Below, in pieces: positions 1-6,176 of a DNA stretch of 41,966 nt (its first letter is position 1; each line of letters opens with the position of its first letter). The notes under the pieces were generated by a model, which had not been told where the DNA came from, ran no database searches, and was given only the letters and a program-made list of their open reading frames with translations. A program made the position numbers and the translations under genes. The stretch is taken from the NCBI GenBank assembly GCA_913057235.1, contig CAJXNI010000025.1:1-41966 (forward strand), written 5' to 3'. The DNA is from an uncultured Bacteroidota bacterium. Its GTDB lineage: Bacteria; Bacteroidota; Bacteroidia; Flavobacteriales; Schleiferiaceae.

Positions 1-1856
1 ATTATTTCTTTGCGCTCCATATCTGGTAGATCTACGTATTGGAGATAAGCATATGCGACAAGTGCAGCACCTCCATTATTTATCTCGCTTAACTCTAATT
101 CTTTGAAAACCTCAGCATCTTCATCCAATTCTTCAAATAAGGCGGGAAGTTGCTTATATGGGTCTTGGATTTCACCATCGACAGATTGTACCCAAACTGT
201 ATTGCCAGAAAGGTCATTGAGACTATTTAGTCCTATTTCCTTAATCGGCTTTGAGTATTTCTCTTGAAGATAAGCAGAGGACCTTAAAAAAGCAGGCAAG
301 TAGTCTTTTATCGAATTACCGCCTTTTGTCGCCGGATCATAATAATACCAATAGATAAGCTTCTGCAAATCTACCATGTTGCGCGAACCAATATGTGGGT
401 CTCCACTCTTACCTTGTGTAATGTTATCGATGAAGGAGATAAGTAGTTCTTTATCTGGCTCAGTACTTTCTGCCAACTGTTCTCTAACCATCCTCAAAAC
501 AGTATTCTCGTAGTTATGATACCTAAAAATAGTGCCATGCTCACCTAAGCTTGTCTTAAGTGCCCGAACAAAATCAAAGTTTGGAAACTGACCTTGGTCA
601 GCGAGGATGACTTGATTGTGATGTACTATGCTTCCATCTTCATGCATGATGTGATGGGAGAATTGAAAAGGAATATTCTGGTAGGGTCGAATTCCTTTGA
701 TAGGTGGCAGCGGGCCCAAACCAGCTTCAAAGTCAATGAAATGAAGTGGGTACTCATGCGAAGAAAAAGCTTCTCTTAATTCGTCTTTCAGGATGAAAGG
801 ATTTGAATCTTTTTCGACCTCCTTCTCTACTTGGATAAGCCTTCGATCACTTTGCTCCATCTTCCCTTTTAACTTGAGCTCTTGACCCAGAATCTCGGGA
901 GTCAATTCATCCAGAAATATGGGGGCATCAGGCTTTAACCTTCCATTATGCAAATTGAAAGCAAAACTCCTCTTGAAATCAGCATCAACTAATCCATGTT
1001 GATGCTTGTAACAATGTGCGAATCCGGATTTCCCGGATGGATCATCCAACAAGGATTTAGTTTTGAATTCACATTTTTTACATGCGGCATGCGAAGTTGG
1101 GTAATTGGGGTATTCCTGCTTCTGATAAACTGTTAAGATATCTTGTAAAGTATCGTGGAATGATTTCCCGCCTTTGGCATAGATTGTTTGTCCATCCAGT
1201 ATTCTACCAATAATTTCAGACACATCTACCTCAATCATCAACCGCTCACCAGTTTCGTCTAGATGATCGAAACCAATCTTCACATCCTGACGAATATTTG
1301 CATCTTTACCTGGGAGTCTAATCAGCTGAGCTAAACCATTGATAGAGGCCTTTTTGGTTTTGTCAACCAAAAAAAAGGATGATTTTATCAGACACTTCGG
1401 ATAGGCCCTCTTTGCGACTTCTGTCTGAAAAGCTAAATCAAACAAATAATCTTTCCAACCAGAGGCACAAGTTTTATTGGCATTTGACAAGAATTTGTCT
1501 CCAGGAGCATAACTCTTTGACTTCACTTCAATCAAGTGAAGCGTATTGCCTTTCTTCACCACAATATCCGTAAGTGCAAATAAATCACCCGCACTAAATG
1601 CAGCCTCGAATAAAACACAATCACCTTGCAAAGCTTTTGTTGTTTCCTCTATCGCCTCTAGCGGCCTTTTATACCCATCTTCTATGAACACTCCAGTGGG
1701 ATGAAACCTACGAGCATAGGCTTCTATCTGAAAGCCTCCAGAGGCTAATGATTGAAGAAAGGGATCATCATTACTTTGATTAAAATATCTTTGTTGGTTA
1801 AAATAGACCTTGTTTAAACAACTAAGACCGAGGCGAAACGTTGATTTTGATAGCAT
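1..1856 (-). CDS. DUF2779 protein: Fe-S PD-(D/E)XK nuclease fused to DEDD-type 3'-5' exonuclease (C-terminus off the left edge)
   Basis: The reading frame is open from ATG at 1856 to the window edge, giving 618 codons. The N-terminal part looks like a RecB/Cas4-type nuclease. It has E84, D97 and E110-V-K112, and a likely 4Fe-4S set made of C13 (in a G-L-S-C-L-N-K context) with C259, C262 and C282. A second module starts near residue 370 with F-I-D-F-E-A (D375, E377), followed by P-Y-Q-N-I-P-F-Q-F, which is typical of DUF2779 and resembles exonuclease motif I. A G-S-R-N-M-V-D-L stretch and a G-G-A-A-L-V-A-Y segment near the edge also fit that family. The function is inferred as DNA processing or defence and the substrate is unknown. 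It is divergent from the hydrolase at 1934 and lies in the accessory segment. Family call is solid; role is not known. Confidence 0.82.
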   Translation of the reverse strand, partial: MLSKSTFRLGLSCLNKVYFNQQRYFNQSNDDPFLQSLASGGFQIEAYARRFHPTGVFIEDGYKRPLEAIEETTKALQGDCVLFEAAFSAGDLFALTDIVVKKGNTLHLIEVKSKSYAPGDKFLSNANKTCASGWKDYLFDLAFQTEVAKRAYPKCLIKSSFFLVDKTKKASINGLAQLIRLPGKDANIRQDVKIGFDHLDETGERLMIEVDVSEIIGRILDGQTIYAKGGKSFHDTLQDILTVYQKQEYPNYPTSHAACKKCEFKTKSLLDDPSGKSGFAHCYKHQHGLVDADFKRSFAFNLHNGRLKPDAPIFLDELTPEILGQELKLKGKMEQSDRRLIQVEKEVEKDSNPFILKDELREAFSSHEYPLHFIDFEAGLGPLPPIKGIRPYQNIPFQFSHHIMHEDGSIVHHNQVILADQGQFPNFDFVRALKTSLGEHGTIFRYHNYENTVLRMVREQLAESTEPDKELLISFIDNITQGKSGDPHIGSRNMVDLQKLIYWYYYDPATKGGNSIKDYLPAFLRSSAYLQEKYSKPIKEIGLNSLNDLSGNTVWVQSVDGEIQDPYKQLPALFEELDEDAEVFKELELSEINNGGAALVAYAYLQYVDLPDMERKEI

Positions 1857-1933
1857 AATGTAATATTAAAGGATAATCTGTTACCGTCCAAATCGCTCCT
1901 GGTGTTTTAGAATTAATTAAAGTCTTCATTATC

Positions 1934-2434
1934 ATGCACATCATATTTAATCACGGAAAAGAAAGTGGTCCAAATGGACGAAAAATTGTTGCCATGAGTA
2001 AAGTGGCGGAGTCTTTAGGGCATAGTTATGCTTCCATAGATTATACAGAGTGTGTTAATGAGCACCAAAGGCTCAGTAAGCTTGAAAACTATTTAGAAGG
2101 ACAGAAGGATCAGGAGCTCGTATTAGTAGGTTCTAGCATGGGAGGTTATGTGGCCGCCGGCGCGGCTAATAGGTACACTCTTAAGGGTTTGTTTTTACTA
2201 TGTCCCGCCGTCTATAGAAAAGAATTTCAAGCCCAAGAGTATCAACCTAAAACTGAAGCGATTGAAATCATTCACGGCCGAAAGGACAAAATTGTAGAAT
2301 TAGAGGACTCCTTAAAATTCTCTGCTGAGCATCAGGCGATTCTTCATGTAGTTGAGGATGAGCATAGATTAGCGAATTCAGTCCCTCTAATTGCTCTCTG
2401 GTTCAAACTTTTTCTTGAGCGAATTAAGGTATGA
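1934..2434 (+). CDS. small alpha/beta hydrolase (YqiA/UPF0227-like esterase)
   Basis: A 166-residue single-domain alpha/beta hydrolase. It begins with the H-G-K-E-S-G strand-loop typical of the YqiA group. The nucleophile elbow is G-S-S-M-G-G-Y (Ser about residue 69). The acid region is H-G-R-K-D-K-I-V and the catalytic His is in E-D-E-H-R-L. All three triad elements are present, so it should be an active carboxylesterase or thioesterase-like enzyme, cytoplasmic because no signal peptide is seen. The substrate cannot be told. The stop codon overlaps the ATG of a 42-codon ORF (ATGA at 2431), which suggests translational coupling to whatever followed before that region decayed. Confidence 0.8.
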   Translation: MHIIFNHGKESGPNGRKIVAMSKVAESLGHSYASIDYTECVNEHQRLSKLENYLEGQKDQELVLVGSSMGGYVAAGAANRYTLKGLFLLCPAVYRKEFQAQEYQPKTEAIEIIHGRKDKIVELEDSLKFSAEHQAILHVVEDEHRLANSVPLIALWFKLFLERIKV

Positions 2435-2559
2435 GTATTAAGAAGGGTTTTGCTGAAATACCAGCAAAACGATTAAAGTTATCGCAACGTATTCTTACTT
2501 TGTTTTTTGGCGCAGAAACATATCCCATTAATTCCAAGAATCCACAATATTGCATTTAA
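2431..2559 (+). CDS. short ORF, possible 5' fragment of the next gene
   Basis: A 42-codon ORF that starts in an ATGA overlap with the upstream hydrolase and ends at TAA 2557-2559. Its product (starting M-S-I-K-K-G-F-A-E-I) matches nothing I recognise. The following ORF is in another frame, overlaps it by 10 bases and has no ATG start. A plausible reading is one gene split by a single indel near 2550-2560. A genuine tiny coupled peptide is the alternative. No programmed slippery heptamer in the right phase is visible. Confidence 0.3.
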   Translation: MSIKKGFAEIPAKRLKLSQRILTLFFGAETYPINSKNPQYCI

Positions 2560-3068
2560 AAACTTATGGTAATGGTGTAGCGATTTATTATTTGGGTCAA
2601 GCCGAGCGCTTCCTAAGTTTTGAAATGGCTAGATCTTTTACCTCTTTAGGTAGATTGGAGCTTGCTATGCAAGACATTTTTTTTGCTAAGCAGCACTCGA
2701 TTTCTTCTATCCATGAAGGGGGCTTGCTTACCAATGTCTTTCATGCTATGGATCGGCAGTTGAAAGTAGTTTTTCGAGGCGAAGGCCGAGTTTTCACTTA
2801 CCGCAAAGAGGATTTGGATTTAAACGCAAGTCTTTTTCCATTATTCCGCCCAGCTCCTCCTTTTCAATTAGACCCAGGCTTTTATCGTTTTGATACAATC
2901 ACTGGTCCAATTGGAAAAGCTGATCTGGCGGAACTGTCTGAAATGAAATCGATTTTCTGGAAGAATCCCTTATTGAAAGGTGATCTATGGGCTCTTAATA
3001 CGCCTAACTTTAAGCTTAGAGCAGATAATCAAATAAGAGCGAGACGTTTTCAGTTTGTCGGAGTCTAA
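2550..3068 (+). CDS. hypothetical protein, probably the body of a frameshifted gene
   Basis: A 172-residue ORF whose only upstream start is TTG at 2550; the frame is closed by TAA at 2529-2531. The first internal ATG is residue 25. The protein is mixed alpha/beta, without signal peptide or membrane segment, with a P-A-P-P-F-Q-L-D-P-G-F-Y-R-F stretch in the middle and a basic end (R-A-R-R-F-Q-F). I do not recognise the family. Composition is AT-rich like the rest of 1-3900. Together with the ORF at 2431 it could make one protein of about 215 residues if one frameshift is removed. Evidence for coding is only the ORF length and ordinary amino-acid composition. Confidence 0.5.
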   Translation: MHLKTYGNGVAIYYLGQAERFLSFEMARSFTSLGRLELAMQDIFFAKQHSISSIHEGGLLTNVFHAMDRQLKVVFRGEGRVFTYRKEDLDLNASLFPLFRPAPPFQLDPGFYRFDTITGPIGKADLAELSEMKSIFWKNPLLKGDLWALNTPNFKLRADNQIRARRFQFVGV

Positions 3069-3230
3069 GCCGATCTAAGGAATCTAAACTGATTAAAATT
3101 GTTGGGGGCTTATATCCTTATCAAGTCTTTATTATTTAAACTCGATGTTCTCTGGAGAAAATTCGATCAGGATCTAAACAAAAGGAAGTATATTTAAACC
3201 AGTCTGAATTTAGAGAAAGTTACAATTATT

Positions 3231-3653
3231 GTGAATATTGATTTAATATTCGAGAGATTTTCATCCGAGCAAAAGATTTTAGCTGCAAAAATGAGGTGGC
3301 CATACCTAGCTACAAAGGCGTCTCTCTTTCTGTCAATTGGAGCAAAGCAATATAGGGAAAAGGATTTCTTCTCAGAACCACATACCACTCAGGAAGATAC
3401 AATCAACTTGTTGACAGTCGGTTGTCACCAAGTAATGGAAGGTAAAGGTTTGACCATGGAAAATCCCTTCCATGATTTAAACGTTATCGGCTGCTCTGAA
3501 CTTTTTAAGATGTTTCATTTTGAAAAAATTTCACGACAAACAACTTACAATGTGGCCTTTGACGGAAATAAAGGTGCTTTGGATGAACTGACATTCAAAC
3601 ACATGGTGGATAATTCAGAAATTACTTATTATAACTTTTGCAGATATGTTTAA
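3231..3653 (+). CDS. hypothetical protein (GTG start), unrecognised
   Basis: A 140-residue ORF from GTG 3231. The same frame is open back to TAA 3195-3197. Before that stop it is open again to 3093, reading like protein (residues L-D-V-L-W-R-K-F-D-Q), so the TAA may be a nonsense mutation in a longer gene. The product has no signal peptide or membrane helix and no motif I know. It carries several aromatic and Cys residues near the end (Y-Y-N-F-C-R-Y-V). It is the last ORF before the integration junction at about 3900. It could be an intact small accessory gene or a decayed one. Confidence 0.45.
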   Translation: MNIDLIFERFSSEQKILAAKMRWPYLATKASLFLSIGAKQYREKDFFSEPHTTQEDTINLLTVGCHQVMEGKGLTMENPFHDLNVIGCSELFKMFHFEKISRQTTYNVAFDGNKGALDELTFKHMVDNSEITYYNFCRYV

Positions 3654-3840
3654 GTGTTTTTCCTAGGCATATTGATTGAACTAATGGAACCTCCCCATTG
3701 GATTTTAAAGCTCCATCAATATCTGTCAGCTTGATCAACAAATATGGAACGGGAGGATAGTTTAAAAACTAAATTATATCTTCGCTATGGTTAGCAATTT
3801 GGCGCATCTTACGGAAAAGCCCTCTGCCGGAGGTAAACTC
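3654..3840. other. intergenic, no gene seen
   Basis: AT-rich sequence between the last accessory ORF and the first AATCGTAACCCC repeat. No ORF of convincing length, tRNA or strong hairpin is visible. Confidence 0.5.
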
Positions 3841-3900
3841 GCTAAATCGTAACCCCTGCTTGGAAGCATCATTTTAAAGAAATGATTTTCAGATAATTAT

Positions 3901-3931
3901 GGAGAAGGGTTCAAGAACCCCTCTCTCCGCA
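3901..3931 (+). other. tRNA-Ser 3'-end-like fragment (probable attachment-site scar)
   Basis: The sequence GGGTTCAAGAACCCC followed by TCTCTCCGC looks like the T-arm and 3' acceptor strand of a bacterial tRNA-Ser, ending in discriminator G. No D-arm, anticodon arm or matching full 5' half is present upstream. The T-loop is off consensus by about one base, so this is not a functional tRNA. Only GGAGA at 3901-3905 can pair with the acceptor strand. The best reading is the duplicated 3' end of a tRNA-Ser left as attL/attR by site-specific integration. The alternative is a chance hairpin. Confidence 0.45.
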
Positions 3932-3957
3932 AGTTCGAGTACAGCGACTTAGTAAGA

Positions 3958-3989
3958 CCCTGAAAATCATAGTATTTTCAGGGTTTTTT
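3958..3989 (+). terminator. strong intrinsic terminator after the tRNA-like end
   Basis: Perfect 10-bp stem CCCTGAAAAT (3958-3967) with ATTTTCAGGG (3974-3983), a 6-base loop, then six T. It lies just downstream of the tRNA-Ser-like fragment. This fits a tRNA terminator that remained attached to the tRNA 3' end on the chromosomal side of the junction. Confidence 0.85.
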
Positions 3990-4039
3990 GTTTCCTCCGC
4001 TTGGCAAAATAATGAAGGTTTTGGCACTTTAAAAACGCT

Positions 4040-4075
4040 AAATCGTAACCCCACCCCATTTAGGGGTTACGATTT
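4040..4075. repeat. 13-bp perfect inverted repeat formed by two AATCGTAACCCC copies
   Basis: AAATCGTAACCCC (4040-4052) faces GGGGTTACGATTT (4063-4075) across a 10-base spacer. No T-tract follows, so it is better read as a paired protein-binding site than as a terminator. Confidence 0.7.
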
Positions 4076-4259
4076 TGAAATGGAAAAAATAAAAAGTGTA
4101 GTTCCTTAACTTTCAGGATTTTGCGCGGTCAGGTTTCAGGACATTGTCCTATAATTGTATTGCGAAGTGAGGGCGACAACTGTCAAAAAGGGTTGAAAAT
4201 CGTAACCCCTGCCGTAACCCCTAATCGTAACCCCGGCAGGCTATACGAATCCAATTCTT

Positions 4260-4311
4260 AAGACGCTAAAAGACAATGTTTTATGTCGTCAAGAAACACC
4301 TTTAGCGTCTT
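4260..4311. repeat. 11-bp inverted repeat over the integrase start
   Basis: AAGACGCTAAA (4260-4270) and TTTAGCGTCTT (4301-4311) are perfect complements separated by 30 bases. The right arm is inside the integrase remnant, and its ATG lies in the loop. In mRNA this would bury the start codon region. As DNA it could be an operator or recombinase site. Confidence 0.6.
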
Positions 4312-4381
4312 GTTCTTTCTGAACAAGTCAAAAACCAACAAAGACGGAGCTCCGATAATGCTCCGTGTCACTATTAAATAA
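4283..4381 (+). pseudogene. tyrosine-type integrase, N-terminal arm-binding fragment only
   Basis: ATG 4283 opens 32 codons ending at TAA 4379-4381. The product reads M-S-S-R-N-T-F-S-V-L-F-F-L-N-K-S and then N-K-D-G-A-P-I-M-L-R-V-T-I-K. This is the start of the arm-DNA-binding domain found in Bacteroidota phage/conjugative-element integrases (usual pattern: T-F-S-V-L-F-x-x-K...G-x-A-P-I-x-x-R-I-T). Real members are about 400 residues with a catalytic R-H-R-Y domain, none of which is present here. The gene is therefore truncated by deletion or decay. Its position next to the repeat cluster and the tRNA-like end supports a former element insertion. Confidence 0.72.
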
Positions 4382-4825
4382 GTGGCTTAGTTTTTAGGTC
4401 TCGGTAGAGGAAGAAATTGAAGCGGACTCATTTTAGTGCAAAGAATGATTGTTTCGTACCTGAAAGTACTCGAATTACCTAATGTCTTGGTAGTTGGGTA
4501 AGTGGAATGGATTTTTTTTTGCTAAAAATTAGTTTACGGCAAATTAGATGGTCATTCTCCTCTTTCTAGGTGCTTTCGTTCAAAGCAGAGGTCATAGTGT
4601 GCTTCACCCCCGTCCAAAATAAAAAAGAGGGGCATGAAGGTTTTCCCCACAACTAAATGGGTGCAAGCAGAGCGCTGTTTCTTTTTTTTTTGGCCTTTTT
4701 GCTTTTTATTCAAACCGCTTAAAATTTGCGCATTCTTTTTCAAAGTTTCTGAAAATCATCCTACCAAGTGAGTGGCAGGGCCTAAGGGCTCATTGCTTGC
4801 CCCCATCGCAGCGGGCGGGCTAATC
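4382..4825. other. intergenic remnant, no gene supported
   Basis: Contains long T tracts (about 4511-4520 and 4681-4692) and short hairpins but no convincing gene. A 63-codon minus-strand ORF at 4552-4743 is dominated by low-complexity Lys codons read from a poly-T tract and is rejected. This is probably decayed element sequence joining the backbone. Confidence 0.5.
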
Positions 4826-5224
4826 TTATTCTTGGGGCGCTAGCTGCTCCTCGGCCCAAGCCAGGCCTTGGTCTAAAGATTCAAAAACCTGAAAGGGAAC
4901 AGGATTGGGGCTCATCTTAAAGATGAGTTGTAGCACTTTGCGTAAAAAGGGCTGGGGAACCACGTAGGCAATACCTTGGCAGTAGGTCTTGATCAACTTG
5001 CGCTTCTTTTGCATCCAGGCCGCTTGTTTGCCTTGGTAAATGGGATTGAGCTCCAAGGCGCTGCGGGCATCAAAAACCAGAGCAATTTTTTCTTGATCCT
5101 GGTAGTTTTCCTCCAACTCACGTAGGTACACCTTAAAATTTTCCGGGGTGGCTTTTTCACCTGTAAATTCAATAACAACTAAGGGGAAGTTTTCACGGTG
5201 GAAAAGGGCATAGGGCTGGCTCAT
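4826..5224 (-). CDS. STAS/SEC14-like domain protein
   Basis: A 132-residue cytoplasmic protein with the fold pattern of SpoIIAA/STAS-like small proteins: an N-terminal beta pair (F-P-L-V-V-I-E-F-T-G), a long helix, then A-L-V-F-D-A-R-S-A-L as the central strand-loop. It lies 4 bases after egtD, so it is very probably the last gene of the egt operon. No catalytic residues are visible. A regulatory or lipid/ligand-binding role is only an inference from the fold, and what it does for ergothioneine metabolism is unknown. Confidence 0.6.
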   Translation of the reverse strand: MSQPYALFHRENFPLVVIEFTGEKATPENFKVYLRELEENYQDQEKIALVFDARSALELNPIYQGKQAAWMQKKRKLIKTYCQGIAYVVPQPFLRKVLQLIFKMSPNPVPFQVFESLDQGLAWAEEQLAPQE

Positions 5225-5228
5225 AGGC

Positions 5229-6176
5229 TTATTCTTTTAACCACAAAGAATCTACAAAATAATCTTTCGCATCGGTAAAATGTTTTTGCGCCCTAAAACC
5301 TGCTTTTTTAGCCAGCGCCTCTATTTCGCGCAAACTGTATTTTTTAGAAATCTCGGTGTGGATAGGTTCGGCAGCATCAAACTGAAAGGTTTTATCCAAA
5401 TAATCCACCTTTACCGCCTGCGCTTGTTTGCTAATCAGGTAACTGCGGCATTCTCCGTTTACCGGATTGTAATTGGGGTAGTGCTGAAATTGATCCAGAT
5501 CAAAATGGCCACCCAACTCTTCATTAATGCGTTTCAGCACATTGAGGTTAAAGCGGGCGGTGATGCCCTGGGCGTCATCATAGGCCTTGAGAATGGTACG
5601 CGGATTTTTTTTCAAATCAATACCGCAAAGCAGTTGATCGCCTGGTTTCATAATGGCCTCCAGCCGTCTGAAAAAACTACGCGCCCGCTGGGCGGTAAAG
5701 TTACCAATGTTCCCGCCTAAAAAGAGAATCACCTTGGGCCGCTGCCCTAAGTTGTTCATTTCCTGAATGGCGGTGAAATACTCGTAATGCAAGGTTTTTA
5801 CCGGAAGTTGGGGAAACTGATCCTTCAAATCAGCTTTCAGTTCCCGCAGCACATCCGCTGAAATATCAACCGGGTAGTAGGCAAAGTCTACTTTTTGTGC
5901 TAAAAAATGTTTGAGCAAGATTTTGGTTTTGTAACCATCGCCAGCCCCTAGTTCTACCAGATCAAAGCCCTGCGGGTGATTAATAGCCTTTAAAATTTGA
6001 TCCTTCTGTTTTTCAAAAATGGAAAATTCGCAGCGCGTGGGGTAGTACTCGGGCATCTGCATAATCTGCTGAAAAAGCTTGTCGCCCTCAGCATTGTAAA
6101 AGTAGCGTGAGGGTAGGTGTTTTTTCTTTTTGCTGAGTCCTTCGTTTACACTTTGGGCAAATTCTGTGAGCATCAT
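5229..6176 (-). CDS. egtD: L-histidine N-alpha-methyltransferase EgtD
   Basis: 315 residues, the usual length of the family. It converts histidine to hercynine using three S-adenosylmethionine. Motifs seen: N-terminal S-R-Y-F-Y-N-A-E-G-D-K-L-F and M-P-E-Y-Y-P-T-R-C-E typical of EgtD; SAM motif E-L-G-A-G-D-G-Y (residues 75-82); Y-Y-P-V-D-I-S; and G-G-N-I-G-N-F (154-160), which carries the histidine-binding Asn of the family. The ATG lies directly after the egtB stop (TAAATG), and the two genes act in consecutive steps. A downstream STAS-like gene follows 4 bases later. No key residue appears missing. Confidence 0.93.
   Translation of the reverse strand: MMLTEFAQSVNEGLSKKKKHLPSRYFYNAEGDKLFQQIMQMPEYYPTRCEFSIFEKQKDQILKAINHPQGFDLVELGAGDGYKTKILLKHFLAQKVDFAYYPVDISADVLRELKADLKDQFPQLPVKTLHYEYFTAIQEMNNLGQRPKVILFLGGNIGNFTAQRARSFFRRLEAIMKPGDQLLCGIDLKKNPRTILKAYDDAQGITARFNLNVLKRINEELGGHFDLDQFQHYPNYNPVNGECRSYLISKQAQAVKVDYLDKTFQFDAAEPIHTEISKKYSLREIEALAKKAGFRAQKHFTDAKDYFVDSLWLKE

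Larger units (their letters stand above)
3841..4234. repeat. cluster of five AATCGTAACCCC-type repeats (candidate integrase arm-binding sites)
   Basis: Direct copies lie at 3845-3856, 4041-4052, 4198-4209 and 4223-4234. An inverted copy lies at 4063-4074. A shorter copy, CGTAACCCC, is at 4213-4221. Copies 1 and 2 share the longer string GCTAAATCGTAACCCC. The last group is enclosed by CCTGCC (4208-4213) and GGCAGG (4235-4240). The cluster surrounds a tRNA-end-like sequence and stops about 50 bp before a truncated integrase reading frame. This is where tyrosine-recombinase elements carry arm-type and excisionase sites. The role is inferred from that context. Confidence 0.6.

Noticed and set aside
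2550-2562. Programmed -1 frameshift joining the ORFs at 2431 and 2550
   Set aside because: No X-XXY-YYZ heptamer in the zero frame and no following pseudoknot seen; a simple indel is more likely.
3840-3931. Complete tRNA-Ser gene
   Set aside because: No 5' acceptor strand at the right distance, no D-arm or anticodon arm, T-loop off consensus.
3841-4234. CRISPR array
   Set aside because: Repeats are only 9-16 bases, unevenly spaced and in both orientations.
4552-4743. 63-codon minus-strand ORF
   Set aside because: Lys-rich low-complexity product from a poly-T tract, no homology pattern, and it lies in decayed sequence.
5280-5720. 146-codon plus-strand ORF opposite egtD
   Set aside because: Shadow of the conserved methyltransferase frame.
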